Assembly (NCBI RefSeq): GCF_020554865.1
Contig: NZ_JAJCIC010000027.1
Span: 5,503-69,502, forward strand
Length of the DNA: 64,000 nt
Direction: 5' to 3'
Origin: Lacrimispora sp. 210928-DFI.3.58
GTDB taxonomy: Bacteria > Bacillota > Clostridia > Lachnospirales > Lachnospiraceae
Part shown: one piece after another, positions 53,488 through 61,938 of the stretch
How the letters are laid out: the number at the start of each line of letters is the position of its first letter
Position numbering within the stretch: the first letter of the stretch is position 1
Translations under genes and position numbers: made by a program
The notes under the pieces: generated by a model
What the model saw: only the letters and a program-made list of their open reading frames with translations
Told to the model about the DNA's origin: nothing
Databases searched by the model: none

Positions 53488-54890
53488 TCCTTCTCCTGCC
53501 TTTCCACCTTCTTAAGGGCCTGGCTGGCTGCAATCAGAATGGGATCATAGACAGGAGCTACCGGAGGCGCATAGACCAGATCCAGTTCATTTACCTCCTC
53601 CACTGTCATACCGCAGGTAATGGCGGCTGCCAGGGTATTAATGCGCCCTGCAATGCTTTCGCTTCCCATGCCCTGAGCTCCCAAAAGCCGTCCCGTTCCC
53701 TTGTCAAATATCAGGCAGAGCTCATTATCCCGACCTCCGGGATAGTAGGATGCCCTGTCCATTTTCGTGATGACAGAGGAAACAGCATCAAATCCTGCCC
53801 CCTTTGCCTGCTCCAGAGAAAGGCCTGTGGACGCAATGTACTGTTCAAATACCTTTGTAACCATAGAGCCCAGAACACCCTTAAAGGTGCTGTGCAGGCC
53901 GGCTGCATTTTCACCTGCTATCCTTCCCTGCTTGTTGGCTGTAGTTCCTAACGGGATATAACAGGGCTTTCCTGTGATCAGCTGCCTCATCTGTACACAG
54001 TCTCCGCAGGCCCAAATAGACGGGTCACTGGTCTGCATCCCATCATCCACCACAATTGCGCCCTTTATCCCCAGCTTAAGGCCTGCTGCCTCAGCCAGCG
54101 CTGTAGCAGGTCTTACCCCGGCTGACACCAGCACGAAGTCTGCGTCTATGGTATCTCCCCCGGAGGTCATCATCCCTCTCACAATGCCTGTGGAGGTCTT
54201 CTCCGGTGTCTCCTGCAAGACTCCCGGCACAGTCAGAATTTCCCGGACACCTGTCCCTGTATATACGGTAACTCCCCTGCTCTCCAGGTTTTCCTGTATA
54301 CTCTTTGAAAATGCAGGCTCCAGAAATGGAAGAAGCCTGGGAAGCTGCTCCACTAATGTCACTTGGATGCCGGAAAGGGTAAGCTCCTCCGCCAGCTCCA
54401 GGCCAATAAAGCCTCCTCCAATGATGCAGGCCCTTTTTGCAGCCTGCCCCACTCTGGCCTTTAAGCGTATGCCGTCCTCCACGTTCCGCAGGAAATATAC
54501 GCCCTCCGCCTCTATTCCCGGAATAGGGGGAACAATAGGAGCCGCCCCTGTTGCGATCACCAGCTTGTCATACTCATGGATACTCTCCTCGCCCGTATCC
54601 AGGCTTGTAACCTTTACTGTCTTGTTTTCACGGTCAATTGATGTGACCTCATGGCGGATCCATGTGGGGATGCCCCGCTTATTGCGCATGGTATCAGCAG
54701 AAACAGCCACCAGATCTTCCGGTTTATCGATCAGCCCTCCCACAAAATAGGGCAGGCCGCAGGCTCCGTAGCTGATATAGCCCGACTTCTCAAATACCTT
54801 GATCTCCAGCTCCGGTTTCAGCCTCTTTGCTTTGGAGGCGGCGCTTAAGCCCGCAGCCGTGCCTCCGATCACAATTAATCTTTCTGCCAT
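53484..54890 (-). CDS. CoA-disulfide reductase / NADH oxidase-like flavoprotein
   Basis: The 468-residue pyridine-nucleotide-disulfide oxidoreductase has an FAD motif (LIVIGGTAAGLSAASKAKR), single redox Cys44 in SYGACGLPYFVGG, an NAD(P)H motif (ACIIGGGFIGLELAEEL) and WACGDC before the dimerisation domain. Single-Cys members reduce CoA disulfide or polysulfide, or oxidise NADH with oxygen. It lies between the DapA-like and PPC genes in an operon of amide hydrolases. Confidence 0.88.
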   Translation of the reverse strand: MAERLIVIGGTAAGLSAASKAKRLKPELEIKVFEKSGYISYGACGLPYFVGGLIDKPEDLVAVSADTMRNKRGIPTWIRHEVTSIDRENKTVKVTSLDTGEESIHEYDKLVIATGAAPIVPPIPGIEAEGVYFLRNVEDGIRLKARVGQAAKRACIIGGGFIGLELAEELTLSGIQVTLVEQLPRLLPFLEPAFSKSIQENLESRGVTVYTGTGVREILTVPGVLQETPEKTSTGIVRGMMTSGGDTIDADFVLVSAGVRPATALAEAAGLKLGIKGAIVVDDGMQTSDPSIWACGDCVQMRQLITGKPCYIPLGTTANKQGRIAGENAAGLHSTFKGVLGSMVTKVFEQYIASTGLSLEQAKGAGFDAVSSVITKMDRASYYPGGRDNELCLIFDKGTGRLLGAQGMGSESIAGRINTLAAAITCGMTVEEVNELDLVYAPPVAPVYDPILIAASQALKKVERQEKE

Positions 54891-54906
54891 GGAGAATACC
54901 TCCTTG

Positions 54907-55824
54907 TTATGACTTCACACCATACTTATCAATAACGCCCATCTCGCCCATAAGCTTTTCCAGCTCAAGGAGCTTCGTGCCTCCGAAATCCTGATATGGC
55001 TTTCTTAAGTGCCCGCCTGGCAGGCCCAGGATATTGAGAGCTGCCTTAATAACCACAGGATTGGAAAATGTATACAGGGCCTGGAGCAGTGGGAACCACT
55101 TAAAATAGCCTGCACGGCACTCCTCTATGATCTCCATGCTGGTCCATGGACGTGAGTACAGGGCTGCTTCCTCCGGGATAATGTTTCCGCCAATATTAGC
55201 GGTCCCTGTGCCTCCTACTGCCAATGTGGGGATCACAATGGAATATTTTGGGTAATCGCAGCACATGATCTTGACCTTACCTTCACATAATCTCTGGACC
55301 TGTACCAGCTGCTCCACGCTTCCCATAGCCTCCTTATCCACCACAAAATTGCTGTGGGCATCAGACAGCTTCTTGATGGTTTCCGGCATAACCTGAACAC
55401 CAAGGCGGGAGGGATTATTGTAAATACCACAGGGAATATCCACTGCACTCATACAGGTGTCCAGATGGATGTGGGCAGCTGTCTGGTTGATCAGCACATA
55501 AGGGGGAACGGTGAAGATCACTCCGTCTGCTCCCTCCTTTTCACAATACTGTGCAAAGGATGCGCTGGCTTCTGTTGTGAGGGCCGATGCGCTGAAAAAT
55601 ACGGGGATTTTTCCCTTTGTCATCTTGATTACTTCCCTGACAATGGTCTCCTTTTCTTCCTGGGTCAAAAGCGTAACCTCTCCGGCAGAGCCCAGGATAA
55701 AGATCTGGGAGGTGCCGTATTTGATCTGACGGTTGATGAGAGTTTCAAATCCCTTGAAGTCGATCTTATTGTCCTCTGTAAACGGAGTAGGCATTGCCAC
55801 CCATGAACCCTGCAAATTAATCAT
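54907..55824 (-). CDS. DapA/NanA family aldolase or dehydratase
   Basis: The product (305 residues) has the class I aldolase barrel: LGSAGEVTLLT in place of GTTGE, Tyr135 in GIYNNPSRLG and the Schiff-base Lys164 in VVDKEAMGS. The family includes dihydrodipicolinate synthase, N-acetylneuraminate lyase and keto-acid aldolases. Since the window shows no lysine pathway genes here, a catabolic aldolase is more likely. ATG at 55824 follows AAGGAGA. It is the first gene of the six-gene operon. Confidence 0.88.
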   Translation of the reverse strand: MINLQGSWVAMPTPFTEDNKIDFKGFETLINRQIKYGTSQIFILGSAGEVTLLTQEEKETIVREVIKMTKGKIPVFFSASALTTEASASFAQYCEKEGADGVIFTVPPYVLINQTAAHIHLDTCMSAVDIPCGIYNNPSRLGVQVMPETIKKLSDAHSNFVVDKEAMGSVEQLVQVQRLCEGKVKIMCCDYPKYSIVIPTLAVGGTGTANIGGNIIPEEAALYSRPWTSMEIIEECRAGYFKWFPLLQALYTFSNPVVIKAALNILGLPGGHLRKPYQDFGGTKLLELEKLMGEMGVIDKYGVKS

Positions 55825-56120
55825 AATCAAACTCTCCTTTTCTTTTATTATGCATTGCATATACAATTATTTTACTTATGGTGGTATTTTCCCACGTTTT
55901 TCCCAATTTTTCGACTTAATGTCTTACAATGATATTTTTGTTTCAATGTATATTTTCTTACATCAATTCGCAAATTATTTTCTTTTTTTAAATTATTTTT
56001 TTAGATTATTTTATATTTTATTTTTCATAAGAGAAAAAATTAAAATTCATACAAGTTTATAGGCACATTTCTTCTTAAAGTCTTTCTTTTTTTCAAAATA
56101 TATACCTGTAAATTGCGACG
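55825..56120. other. AT-rich gap upstream of the DapA-like operon
   Basis: This very AT-rich stretch must hold the operon promoter, but I find no convincing -35/-10 pair on the minus strand. A GTGG/CCAC dyad near 55880-55900 and TGCATTGCA-like symmetry near 55850 are possible Crp/Fnr-type sites. No gene is seen. Confidence 0.35.
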
Positions 56121-56155
56121 AAAAAGGCCTATATCCATCGGATATAAGCCTTTTT
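56121..56155 (-). terminator. Terminator of the crp/fnr-type gene
   Basis: On the minus strand AAAAAGGC and TATATCC pair with GGATATA and GCCTTTTT (T-G wobble between the blocks), ending in a T-run. Confidence 0.85.
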
Positions 56156-56162
56156 CATTCTA

Positions 56163-56843
56163 CTAATATCTTTTTTCAACAAATTCTTTGTACTTCTCTG
56201 CACTTACCTGGGTGCTTCTGTTAAGAATACGAATAAAGGACTCGTCACACAGCTCATTGATCAGCTTGCTGATGGTCACCCTTGCGCCTCCCACAATGGT
56301 GCTGAGCTCGTACTGAGTATATTGTACCTTCAGGCCGTACCATTTGTCCTCAATCAGGCGGTCTGTATCAGCAGTGGAACAGAACAGCCGCTTCAGACGG
56401 TTCTTGCAGGAATTAAAGGTCAGGTTCTCAATCTCGTGGCGCAGGATCAGCATCTTGTTGGAATAGCTCTCCAATATGGCATCGCGGAACATTTTATTGG
56501 TATCCAACAGCTTTTCATAGGTGTTATGGGGTATGATGTTGATCTGTGTTTTTACCTCCGCCTTTGAAAACAGGCCTGTAGGCTCTCCGAGAGAACAGGG
56601 CGTTTCCCCATAGAACCAGCCAGCCGATAGGGTATAGAGTATCTTCTCCGTGCCGTCAGCTCCAATCATATAATGTCTGGTACGCCCGTCTACAATATAA
56701 TACACACCTGGGGGCTCCATCCCCGGCTCCAAAAATACCCGTTTTGCCGGATACGTAACACTTGTGGAATTTTCCCGTATCAGCTCCTCCAACGCTGCAT
56801 TTTTCACTCCAGGCCTTGTAAAACTTGATTTATCCAGCTGCAT
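56163..56843 (-). CDS. Crp/Fnr family transcriptional regulator
   Basis: The 226-residue protein has an N-terminal cyclic-nucleotide-type sensor fold (PGVYYIVDGRTRHYMIGADG, GWFYGETPCSL) and a C-terminal HTH_CRP (QYTQYELSTIVGGARVTISK). There is no N-terminal Cys cluster for an iron-sulfur centre, so it is not an FNR oxygen sensor; the ligand is unknown. It lies directly upstream of, and in the same direction as, the DapA-like operon and is the obvious candidate regulator. Confidence 0.88.
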   Translation of the reverse strand: MQLDKSSFTRPGVKNAALEELIRENSTSVTYPAKRVFLEPGMEPPGVYYIVDGRTRHYMIGADGTEKILYTLSAGWFYGETPCSLGEPTGLFSKAEVKTQINIIPHNTYEKLLDTNKMFRDAILESYSNKMLILRHEIENLTFNSCKNRLKRLFCSTADTDRLIEDKWYGLKVQYTQYELSTIVGGARVTISKLINELCDESFIRILNRSTQVSAEKYKEFVEKRY

Positions 56844-56985
56844 CTTACGTCACCCCACTTCATCTGTCACTGCAACCTTTATGTTCATTTAATTATACAT
56901 GAAAGGACGGACAAATGAAAGAGGCAGGGGGCAATTTCTCCTGGTACGGCTATTCAAATTTTTTAGAGCTGGTTATTCTGTTTTC

Positions 56986-57798
56986 CTAATTCCCCATATC
57001 GATCATCTCACACGCCATCTGATAAAATTCCTCCGGGCTCATGGTATTGTCAAAGGACAGCATATAGTAGCGGACGCCCTCGTCATCCCAACCGATCCCT
57101 TTTGTCACCTTATCCTCCACTTTATCAGATCCATAAGAAACATAAAGCTCCCCGGCATCCATCCGGGCCTGCTCCTCTGCGGAAACCTCATAGCTCGGCG
57201 GAACGAAGCGGTAGTGATCGCTGGAGTAACGCAGTGTAATGCCCTTGTATTCAAAGGTCTGATCGGCCTCAGAGGCCTCGTCGTAAATGGCAGTTCCTTC
57301 TATATCAATGGTAACGTCCGCCATTCCGGCCTTCTTATATCCCACAGACAGGCTATCTGTTTCCCGCAGCACATTTCCATCCTCATCCATTCCCTTGTTG
57401 TGGACAGGCACGCCGTAGGTGAACTGATAGCCATTGGAAAATGCCTCCGGCGCCTTTGCCTCAAAGCCCAGCTCTGCTGCCTTTTCTGCCAGCTGGCTGT
57501 ACTGCGTGAACTCCTCGTTGTGGCTGGAATGTCCACTGCTCATTGTGATCTTTCCTGCTGCCACAGCTGTAATACTTCCCAATACACACACGGCTGCTGC
57601 CGCGATTATCATCTTTTTGGCATTCCATTTTCTCATAGATGGTTCCTCCTCTATTCTCTGGCGTACACAGCTTTTCATGCGTTCTGTATCCTGGGAGGTT
57701 ATGATAAGGGACTGGGCTTTTTGGTCTAAGGCATCGCAAAGCGCCTGCTCCCACATTTCCCTCATGTCCCTGTTTCCAGCTTCCTTCTGTCTGCTCAT
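56986..57798 (-). CDS. Membrane anti-sigma factor-like protein (DUF4179/DUF4367-like)
   Basis: The 270-residue protein has a cytoplasmic N-terminus (about 1-60) fit for binding a sigma factor, one transmembrane helix (KMIIAAAAVCVLGSITAVAA) and an extracytoplasmic domain of about 190 residues with GITLRYSSDHYRFVPPSYEV. It overlaps the ECF sigma gene by four bases. The pairing indicates that it holds the sigma factor at the membrane until an envelope signal. Confidence 0.82.
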   Translation of the reverse strand: MSRQKEAGNRDMREMWEQALCDALDQKAQSLIITSQDTERMKSCVRQRIEEEPSMRKWNAKKMIIAAAAVCVLGSITAVAAGKITMSSGHSSHNEEFTQYSQLAEKAAELGFEAKAPEAFSNGYQFTYGVPVHNKGMDEDGNVLRETDSLSVGYKKAGMADVTIDIEGTAIYDEASEADQTFEYKGITLRYSSDHYRFVPPSYEVSAEEQARMDAGELYVSYGSDKVEDKVTKGIGWDDEGVRYYMLSFDNTMSPEEFYQMACEMIDMGN

Positions 57799-58358
57799 AG
57801 AACTGCCTCCTCTCCCGTTTCCTGCTCATCCGCCAATATTTGTTTTAAATTTTTCCTGGCCGTATGCAGCCTGGATTTCACTGTTCCCTCCAGGCAGCCC
57901 ATGACCCCTGCGATTTCCTTTGTGGACATATCGTTATAGTAGTAGAGCACAACCGCTGTTCTCTGCTTTATTGGAAGCCCCTCGATGGCCTGATACAGTT
58001 CCCTTCTGCTGGATTTCTCCATCACCTCATCCAGCACACAGATCCCCGAAGGCGTATCTTCCCCAAATACCTCTTCTACCGGCTGTTCCTTTCTGCTCCT
58101 TTTGCTCACCCGCCAGGCCTCTCTCGTCATGGTCCGGTAAAGCCACCTTGTAAAATGCTCCGGCTCCCGGATCCTTCCCCGGTTGACCCAGCAGAGAACA
58201 AAGGTCTCCTGCACGATGTCCTCGCTGTCCGCATGGCTGCCTGAAATGAGATATGCCATGCGCAGCAGCTTCAGATAAAAATGCTCCATCAATTCATCAA
58301 AGGCCTGCCGGTCTCCCTCCTTCAAGCGGTATACCAGCGCCACTGTCCACTGCTCCAT
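57795..58358 (-). CDS. ECF-type sigma-70 family RNA polymerase sigma factor
   Basis: The 187-residue protein has sigma region 2 (HFYLKLLRMAYLISGSHADSEDIVQETFVLCW) described here by its core motif AEDIVQETF-like, and region 4 (LPIKQRTAVVLYYYNDMSTK, then EIAGVMGCLEGTVKSRL). It lacks regions 1 and 3, as in ECF factors. It is followed with overlap by its likely anti-sigma factor. Target genes are not known from this window. Confidence 0.9.
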   Translation of the reverse strand: MEQWTVALVYRLKEGDRQAFDELMEHFYLKLLRMAYLISGSHADSEDIVQETFVLCWVNRGRIREPEHFTRWLYRTMTREAWRVSKRSRKEQPVEEVFGEDTPSGICVLDEVMEKSSRRELYQAIEGLPIKQRTAVVLYYYNDMSTKEIAGVMGCLEGTVKSRLHTARKNLKQILADEQETGEEAVL

Positions 58359-58478
58359 GTTATCTCCTCCAAAATTCCTACATTAATTTAAATAAGAAAG
58401 CCCTCCCGGCAGCCGCCAGAAGGACTCTTAATCGGTGCACCTATTATATAGAGAAAGGGTGGTGCGGTTTGGTTCATT

Positions 58479-58973
58479 TTATTTTTCATTTTGTTTCTTT
58501 TCCAAAAACTTGATCCTGTACTCTGTCACCTTATAAAAATTCTCAATCTCCTCCAGTGTACAGTCCTCCAGAAGCGCCTCGATCATGTGCAGCGTTTCCT
58601 TTTTATCGTACGCCCTGTGGATCTCATTCACCCGGAGCCCCTCTTCTGTGGGGACAAAATAGACCCATTTTTTATTGCCGTCCTTCTGCCTGCGCTCTAC
58701 CAGGCCCTTGTCCTCCAGCTTTTTCAGCATTTTTGACACTGTGCCCTTTGTGCGGAAAGTATCCTTCGCCAGCTGGGTGACAGTGGTGTCATCATTTTGA
58801 CAGACATAGAGAAGGGTGTGGGCTTCCACCTCGCTCATGTAATAGCCATTTCCGTAATCGTGGATCTCCATGGAATAGCCCTGCAAAAGTGCACTATGAC
58901 GGTACACCGCATCTATTTTATCATACAGGCTCTCCTTTACACGGTTCAGCTCGCTCTGTTTGTTTGCTTTCAT
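58479..58973 (-). CDS. MarR family transcriptional regulator
   Basis: The 164-residue protein has the MarR winged helix (TVTQLAKDTFRTKGTVSKML, wing RRQKDGNKKWVYFVPTEEG) between two dimerisation helices. It diverges from the nhaC-malY genes, whose promoter carries two strong operators, and probably represses that operon and itself. A TATAAT -10 lies on its strand at 59012-59017, with a weak TGTACA -35 17 bases upstream. Confidence 0.9.
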   Translation of the reverse strand: MKANKQSELNRVKESLYDKIDAVYRHSALLQGYSMEIHDYGNGYYMSEVEAHTLLYVCQNDDTTVTQLAKDTFRTKGTVSKMLKKLEDKGLVERRQKDGNKKWVYFVPTEEGLRVNEIHRAYDKKETLHMIEALLEDCTLEEIENFYKVTEYRIKFLEKKQNEK

Positions 58974-59111
58974 TCTTATGCAACCCCCAAATATGAAGTA
59001 TATCCGAATCCATTATACTGGAGGAACCTTATTTTGTACAGAATTGAGTTGAATACTTTATTTTGTTCATTATGCGGATAAAGAAAAGAAAGTGATAATT
59101 AAAAATTGTTT

Positions 59112-59126
59112 GATAGTGAAACTATC
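59112..59126. promoter_or_regulatory. MarR operator O1
   Basis: Palindrome GATAGT-GAA-ACTATC directly upstream of the -35 box of the nhaC promoter; shares the core ATAGTGAAACTAT with O2. Confidence 0.75.
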
Positions 59127-59128
59127 TA

Positions 59129-59157
59129 TTGACTTTCCGCTATCTCTTTGTTAGAAT
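59129..59157 (+). promoter_or_regulatory. Promoter of nhaC-malY
   Basis: TTGACT, 17 bases and TAGAAT, placed between operators O1 and O2; transcription would start near 59164. Confidence 0.8.
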
Positions 59158-59165
59158 AATCCATG

Positions 59166-59190
59166 AAATAGTTTCATAGTGAAACTATTT
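59166..59190. promoter_or_regulatory. MarR operator O2
   Basis: Perfect inverted repeat with 11-bp arms AAATAGTTTCA/TGAAACTATTT around TAG, just at the transcription start, where bound repressor would block polymerase. Confidence 0.8.
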
Positions 59191-59214
59191 ACACTACAAA
59201 AAGGAGAAATGAGT

Positions 59215-60618
59215 ATGTCAAACGAAAAGAAAAGCTTTGCCGAAACTTATGGTGGTATGTTTGGTGCTATGCTGCCCCTGATAGCTATGATTGGCGGGAT
59301 GCTGGTCATGGTAGCAATGGGAATGCGTTCGACCAAAAACTTCTGGGGCGCCGGATACCTGGCTGTCATCGCCGGATTCCTTGTGTACAAGGATAAGAAG
59401 GCTTTCCAGAATGCAATGATCGCTGGTATCCGGGACAATATTTTTGCATTTATGATCGCCTGCTTCTTACTTGCCGGCGTTATGTCAAAGATCCTGACCG
59501 CCTCCCATCTGGTGGATTCCCTTCTTTGGATCATGTCAAAGGCAAATATGTCTCCTGCATTTATGCCGATCATCTGCTTTTTCATCTGCGTTGTCCTTTC
59601 CAGCGCCACCGGAAGTGCTGCGGGAGCGATGAACACTGCCGGGCCTATTATGATCCCTCTGGCAGTTGGCATGGGCTGCAATGTCAATCTGATCTGCGGC
59701 GCTCTGCTTGCCGGAAGCTGCTTTGGTGATAACCTGGCCCCAATCTCCGACACCACGATCGCATCCTCCCTTTCCCAGGAAACGGATGTAATGCGCGTAG
59801 TGAAATCACGTTTAAAATATGCTCTGATCGCCGGCGGCGTATCCGCCATCGCTTACCTTGTGCTGGGCTTTATGGGTGCTTCCCAGGGAGCTGCCGGGGC
59901 CATTGCAGTCGATGGAACCTATGCCTCCAGCCTTGTTTTCCTGATCCTTCCCATCCTTGTCATTGTCCTCATGTTAAAAGGCTCCGGCCTGTTTACCTCT
60001 CTGCTTGTCAGTGAGATCGTCGGTATCATTCTGCTGTTCCTGTTTGGATACATGGATTTCAAGACCTTGTTCGCAACAGACGGCTTGATTGCAGAAGCCT
60101 TTAATGGTATGATTGGTTCTATCGTATTCATTCTGTTTATTTTTGTAATGGTAAGCCTGATCAGCCATGCCGGCGTGCTGGAAGCAATTTTAGGCTTTAT
60201 GCGTAAGCGTGCCAAGTCCGACCGTACGGCAGAGATCGCTGCAGGTGCTATGGTAAGTATTATCGGCGTGGCGATCAGCAGCGGAACATCTGCCATTACC
60301 TTCTGCGGCCCCATTATCCGTCAGCTTCTCCGCCCATTTAAAATTGACCGCGCCCGTGCAGCAAACCTTTTGGACGGACTGGGCTGCGGCGTAGGCTATC
60401 TTGTTCCTACCAATCCCGGCTGCTTAAACCTGGCTGCTATCGCAGTGGCAAGCGGCGTAGTAACCGAGGGCTACAATGCCATCTCCTTTGTGGGCTATAA
60501 CTTCCATAGCATGGCTCTGTTCGTGGTATTCTGGTTCGCGATCCTGACAGGCTGGGGACGCCGTCACGAGACAGACGAGGAGCTTGCGGCTGACGGCATT
60601 ATCATTGATGAGCAGTAA
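59215..60618 (+). CDS. NhaC family Na+/H+ antiporter
   Basis: The product (467 residues) has about 11-12 membrane segments and NhaC signatures (GSAAGAMNTAGPIMIPLAVG, SCFGDNLAPISDTTIASS). Members exchange sodium for protons or, in some cases, malate/lactate or amino acids. ATG at 59215 is used because AAGGAG lies eight bases upstream; the ATG six bases earlier is too close. It is translated from the MarR-controlled promoter together with the C-S lyase, so it may transport a sulfur amino acid or its product. Confidence 0.88.
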   Translation: MSNEKKSFAETYGGMFGAMLPLIAMIGGMLVMVAMGMRSTKNFWGAGYLAVIAGFLVYKDKKAFQNAMIAGIRDNIFAFMIACFLLAGVMSKILTASHLVDSLLWIMSKANMSPAFMPIICFFICVVLSSATGSAAGAMNTAGPIMIPLAVGMGCNVNLICGALLAGSCFGDNLAPISDTTIASSLSQETDVMRVVKSRLKYALIAGGVSAIAYLVLGFMGASQGAAGAIAVDGTYASSLVFLILPILVIVLMLKGSGLFTSLLVSEIVGIILLFLFGYMDFKTLFATDGLIAEAFNGMIGSIVFILFIFVMVSLISHAGVLEAILGFMRKRAKSDRTAEIAAGAMVSIIGVAISSGTSAITFCGPIIRQLLRPFKIDRARAANLLDGLGCGVGYLVPTNPGCLNLAAIAVASGVVTEGYNAISFVGYNFHSMALFVVFWFAILTGWGRRHETDEELAADGIIIDEQ

Positions 60619-60656
60619 TGTACTTTCGACATTTTTACAAATTTTGGAGGGTTTAA

Positions 60657-61850
60657 ATGAGCAACTATGATTTTGAGACAGTAGTATTCCGCGAAGGCGT
60701 CGGCAGCGGCAAATGGGATGAGATCAAACATACTCTGGGCTATACTCCCAAAGGCATTATCCCCTTTTCCGTAGCTGATATGGAGTTTGTGACACAGCCT
60801 GAGGTGGTGGATGGCTTAAAGCATTTCCTTGACACCAGCGTCCTGGGCTATGCGCAGCCAACGGAAAGCTACAAAATGGCTGTAAAGGGGTGGATGAAGA
60901 GACGCCATAACTGGGATATTGAGACAGACTGGATCAAGGATACCCATGGAGTGATCAACGCTTTTTTCACAGCAGTTAAGGCATTCACAAAAGAGGGCGA
61001 AGGCGTTATGCTCATGACGCCGGTGTACTATCCCATGTATATGGCAATCGACCGTAATAACCGTGTACTGGTGGAAAATAAGCTTATCCGCACCGGAGAT
61101 ACATATAAGATCGATTTTGAAGACTTTGAGTCAAAGGCTAAGGATCAGAATACAAAGCTTCTGATCCTCTGCAGCCCTCACAATCCCAGCGGAAGAGTGT
61201 GGACACAGGAAGAACTTTTGAAAATCGGACGCATCTGCATTGACAATGATGTGGTAATCGTATCCGATGAGATCCACTTTGACCTGATCATGCCGGAGTA
61301 TCACCACACGGTATTTGCTTCCATAAGCGATGAATTTGCAGACCACAGCGTGATCTGCACTGCTCCCAGCAAAACCTTTAACCTGGCTGGTCTCCAAACC
61401 TCCAATGTGATCATCAAAAATAAGGCTCTGCGGGATGCATTTGTCAAGGAAATGATGAAGGAGGACGGCAATCCAAAGTGCAATATCCTGGGACTTGAAG
61501 GCTGCCGCCTGGCTTACGAGCACTGTGAGGGCTGGCTGGATGAGGTTTTAAAGGTCATCGATACGAACCGCCAGGTGATCACCGACTTTATGGCCGAGGA
61601 ATTTCCCCAGGTTCAGATCATGAAGCTGGAGGGCACCTACCTTCTCTGGATGGATTTCAACGGTCTGGGTATCGAATGCCATGAGCTGGCAAGGATCCTG
61701 AAGGAAGAAGCCCACCTCTTCTTTGACGATGGCTATATCTTTGGCGAGGCCGGCGAGGGCTTTGAGCGCTGGAACCTGGCCTGCCCTACAAAATATGTGC
61801 GGGAAGCCCTGGAGAGGCTGAAAAAGCTGAAACCATTTATCCCTCATTAA
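60657..61850 (+). CDS. PLP-dependent C-S lyase, MalY/PatB family
   Basis: The 397-residue aminotransferase-fold protein has the MalY/PatB hallmarks: FSVADMEFVTQPEVV, SPHNPSGRVWTQEEL, SDEIHFDLI and the PLP Lys in TAPSKTFNLAGLQ. These enzymes cleave cystathionine, cysteine or cysteine conjugates to pyruvate, ammonia and a thiol. It follows nhaC by about 38 bases in the MarR operon; the substrate probably induces the operon by releasing MarR. Confidence 0.88.
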   Translation: MSNYDFETVVFREGVGSGKWDEIKHTLGYTPKGIIPFSVADMEFVTQPEVVDGLKHFLDTSVLGYAQPTESYKMAVKGWMKRRHNWDIETDWIKDTHGVINAFFTAVKAFTKEGEGVMLMTPVYYPMYMAIDRNNRVLVENKLIRTGDTYKIDFEDFESKAKDQNTKLLILCSPHNPSGRVWTQEELLKIGRICIDNDVVIVSDEIHFDLIMPEYHHTVFASISDEFADHSVICTAPSKTFNLAGLQTSNVIIKNKALRDAFVKEMMKEDGNPKCNILGLEGCRLAYEHCEGWLDEVLKVIDTNRQVITDFMAEEFPQVQIMKLEGTYLLWMDFNGLGIECHELARILKEEAHLFFDDGYIFGEAGEGFERWNLACPTKYVREALERLKKLKPFIPH

Positions 61851-61861
61851 TTCCAATATGC

Positions 61862-61917
61862 AAATCTGCCCCCTGCTATTTTCAGCCTTTCAGCTGTCAT
61901 GGCAGAGGGCAGATTTT
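61862..61917. terminator. Bidirectional terminator between malY-type and symporter genes
   Basis: AAATCTGCCC and CTG pair with CAG and GGGCAGATTT around a long loop, followed by T on the plus strand; the A-rich left flank gives T on the minus strand. Confidence 0.75.
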
Positions 61918-61938
61918 ATATAGGGGCAATAATAATGA

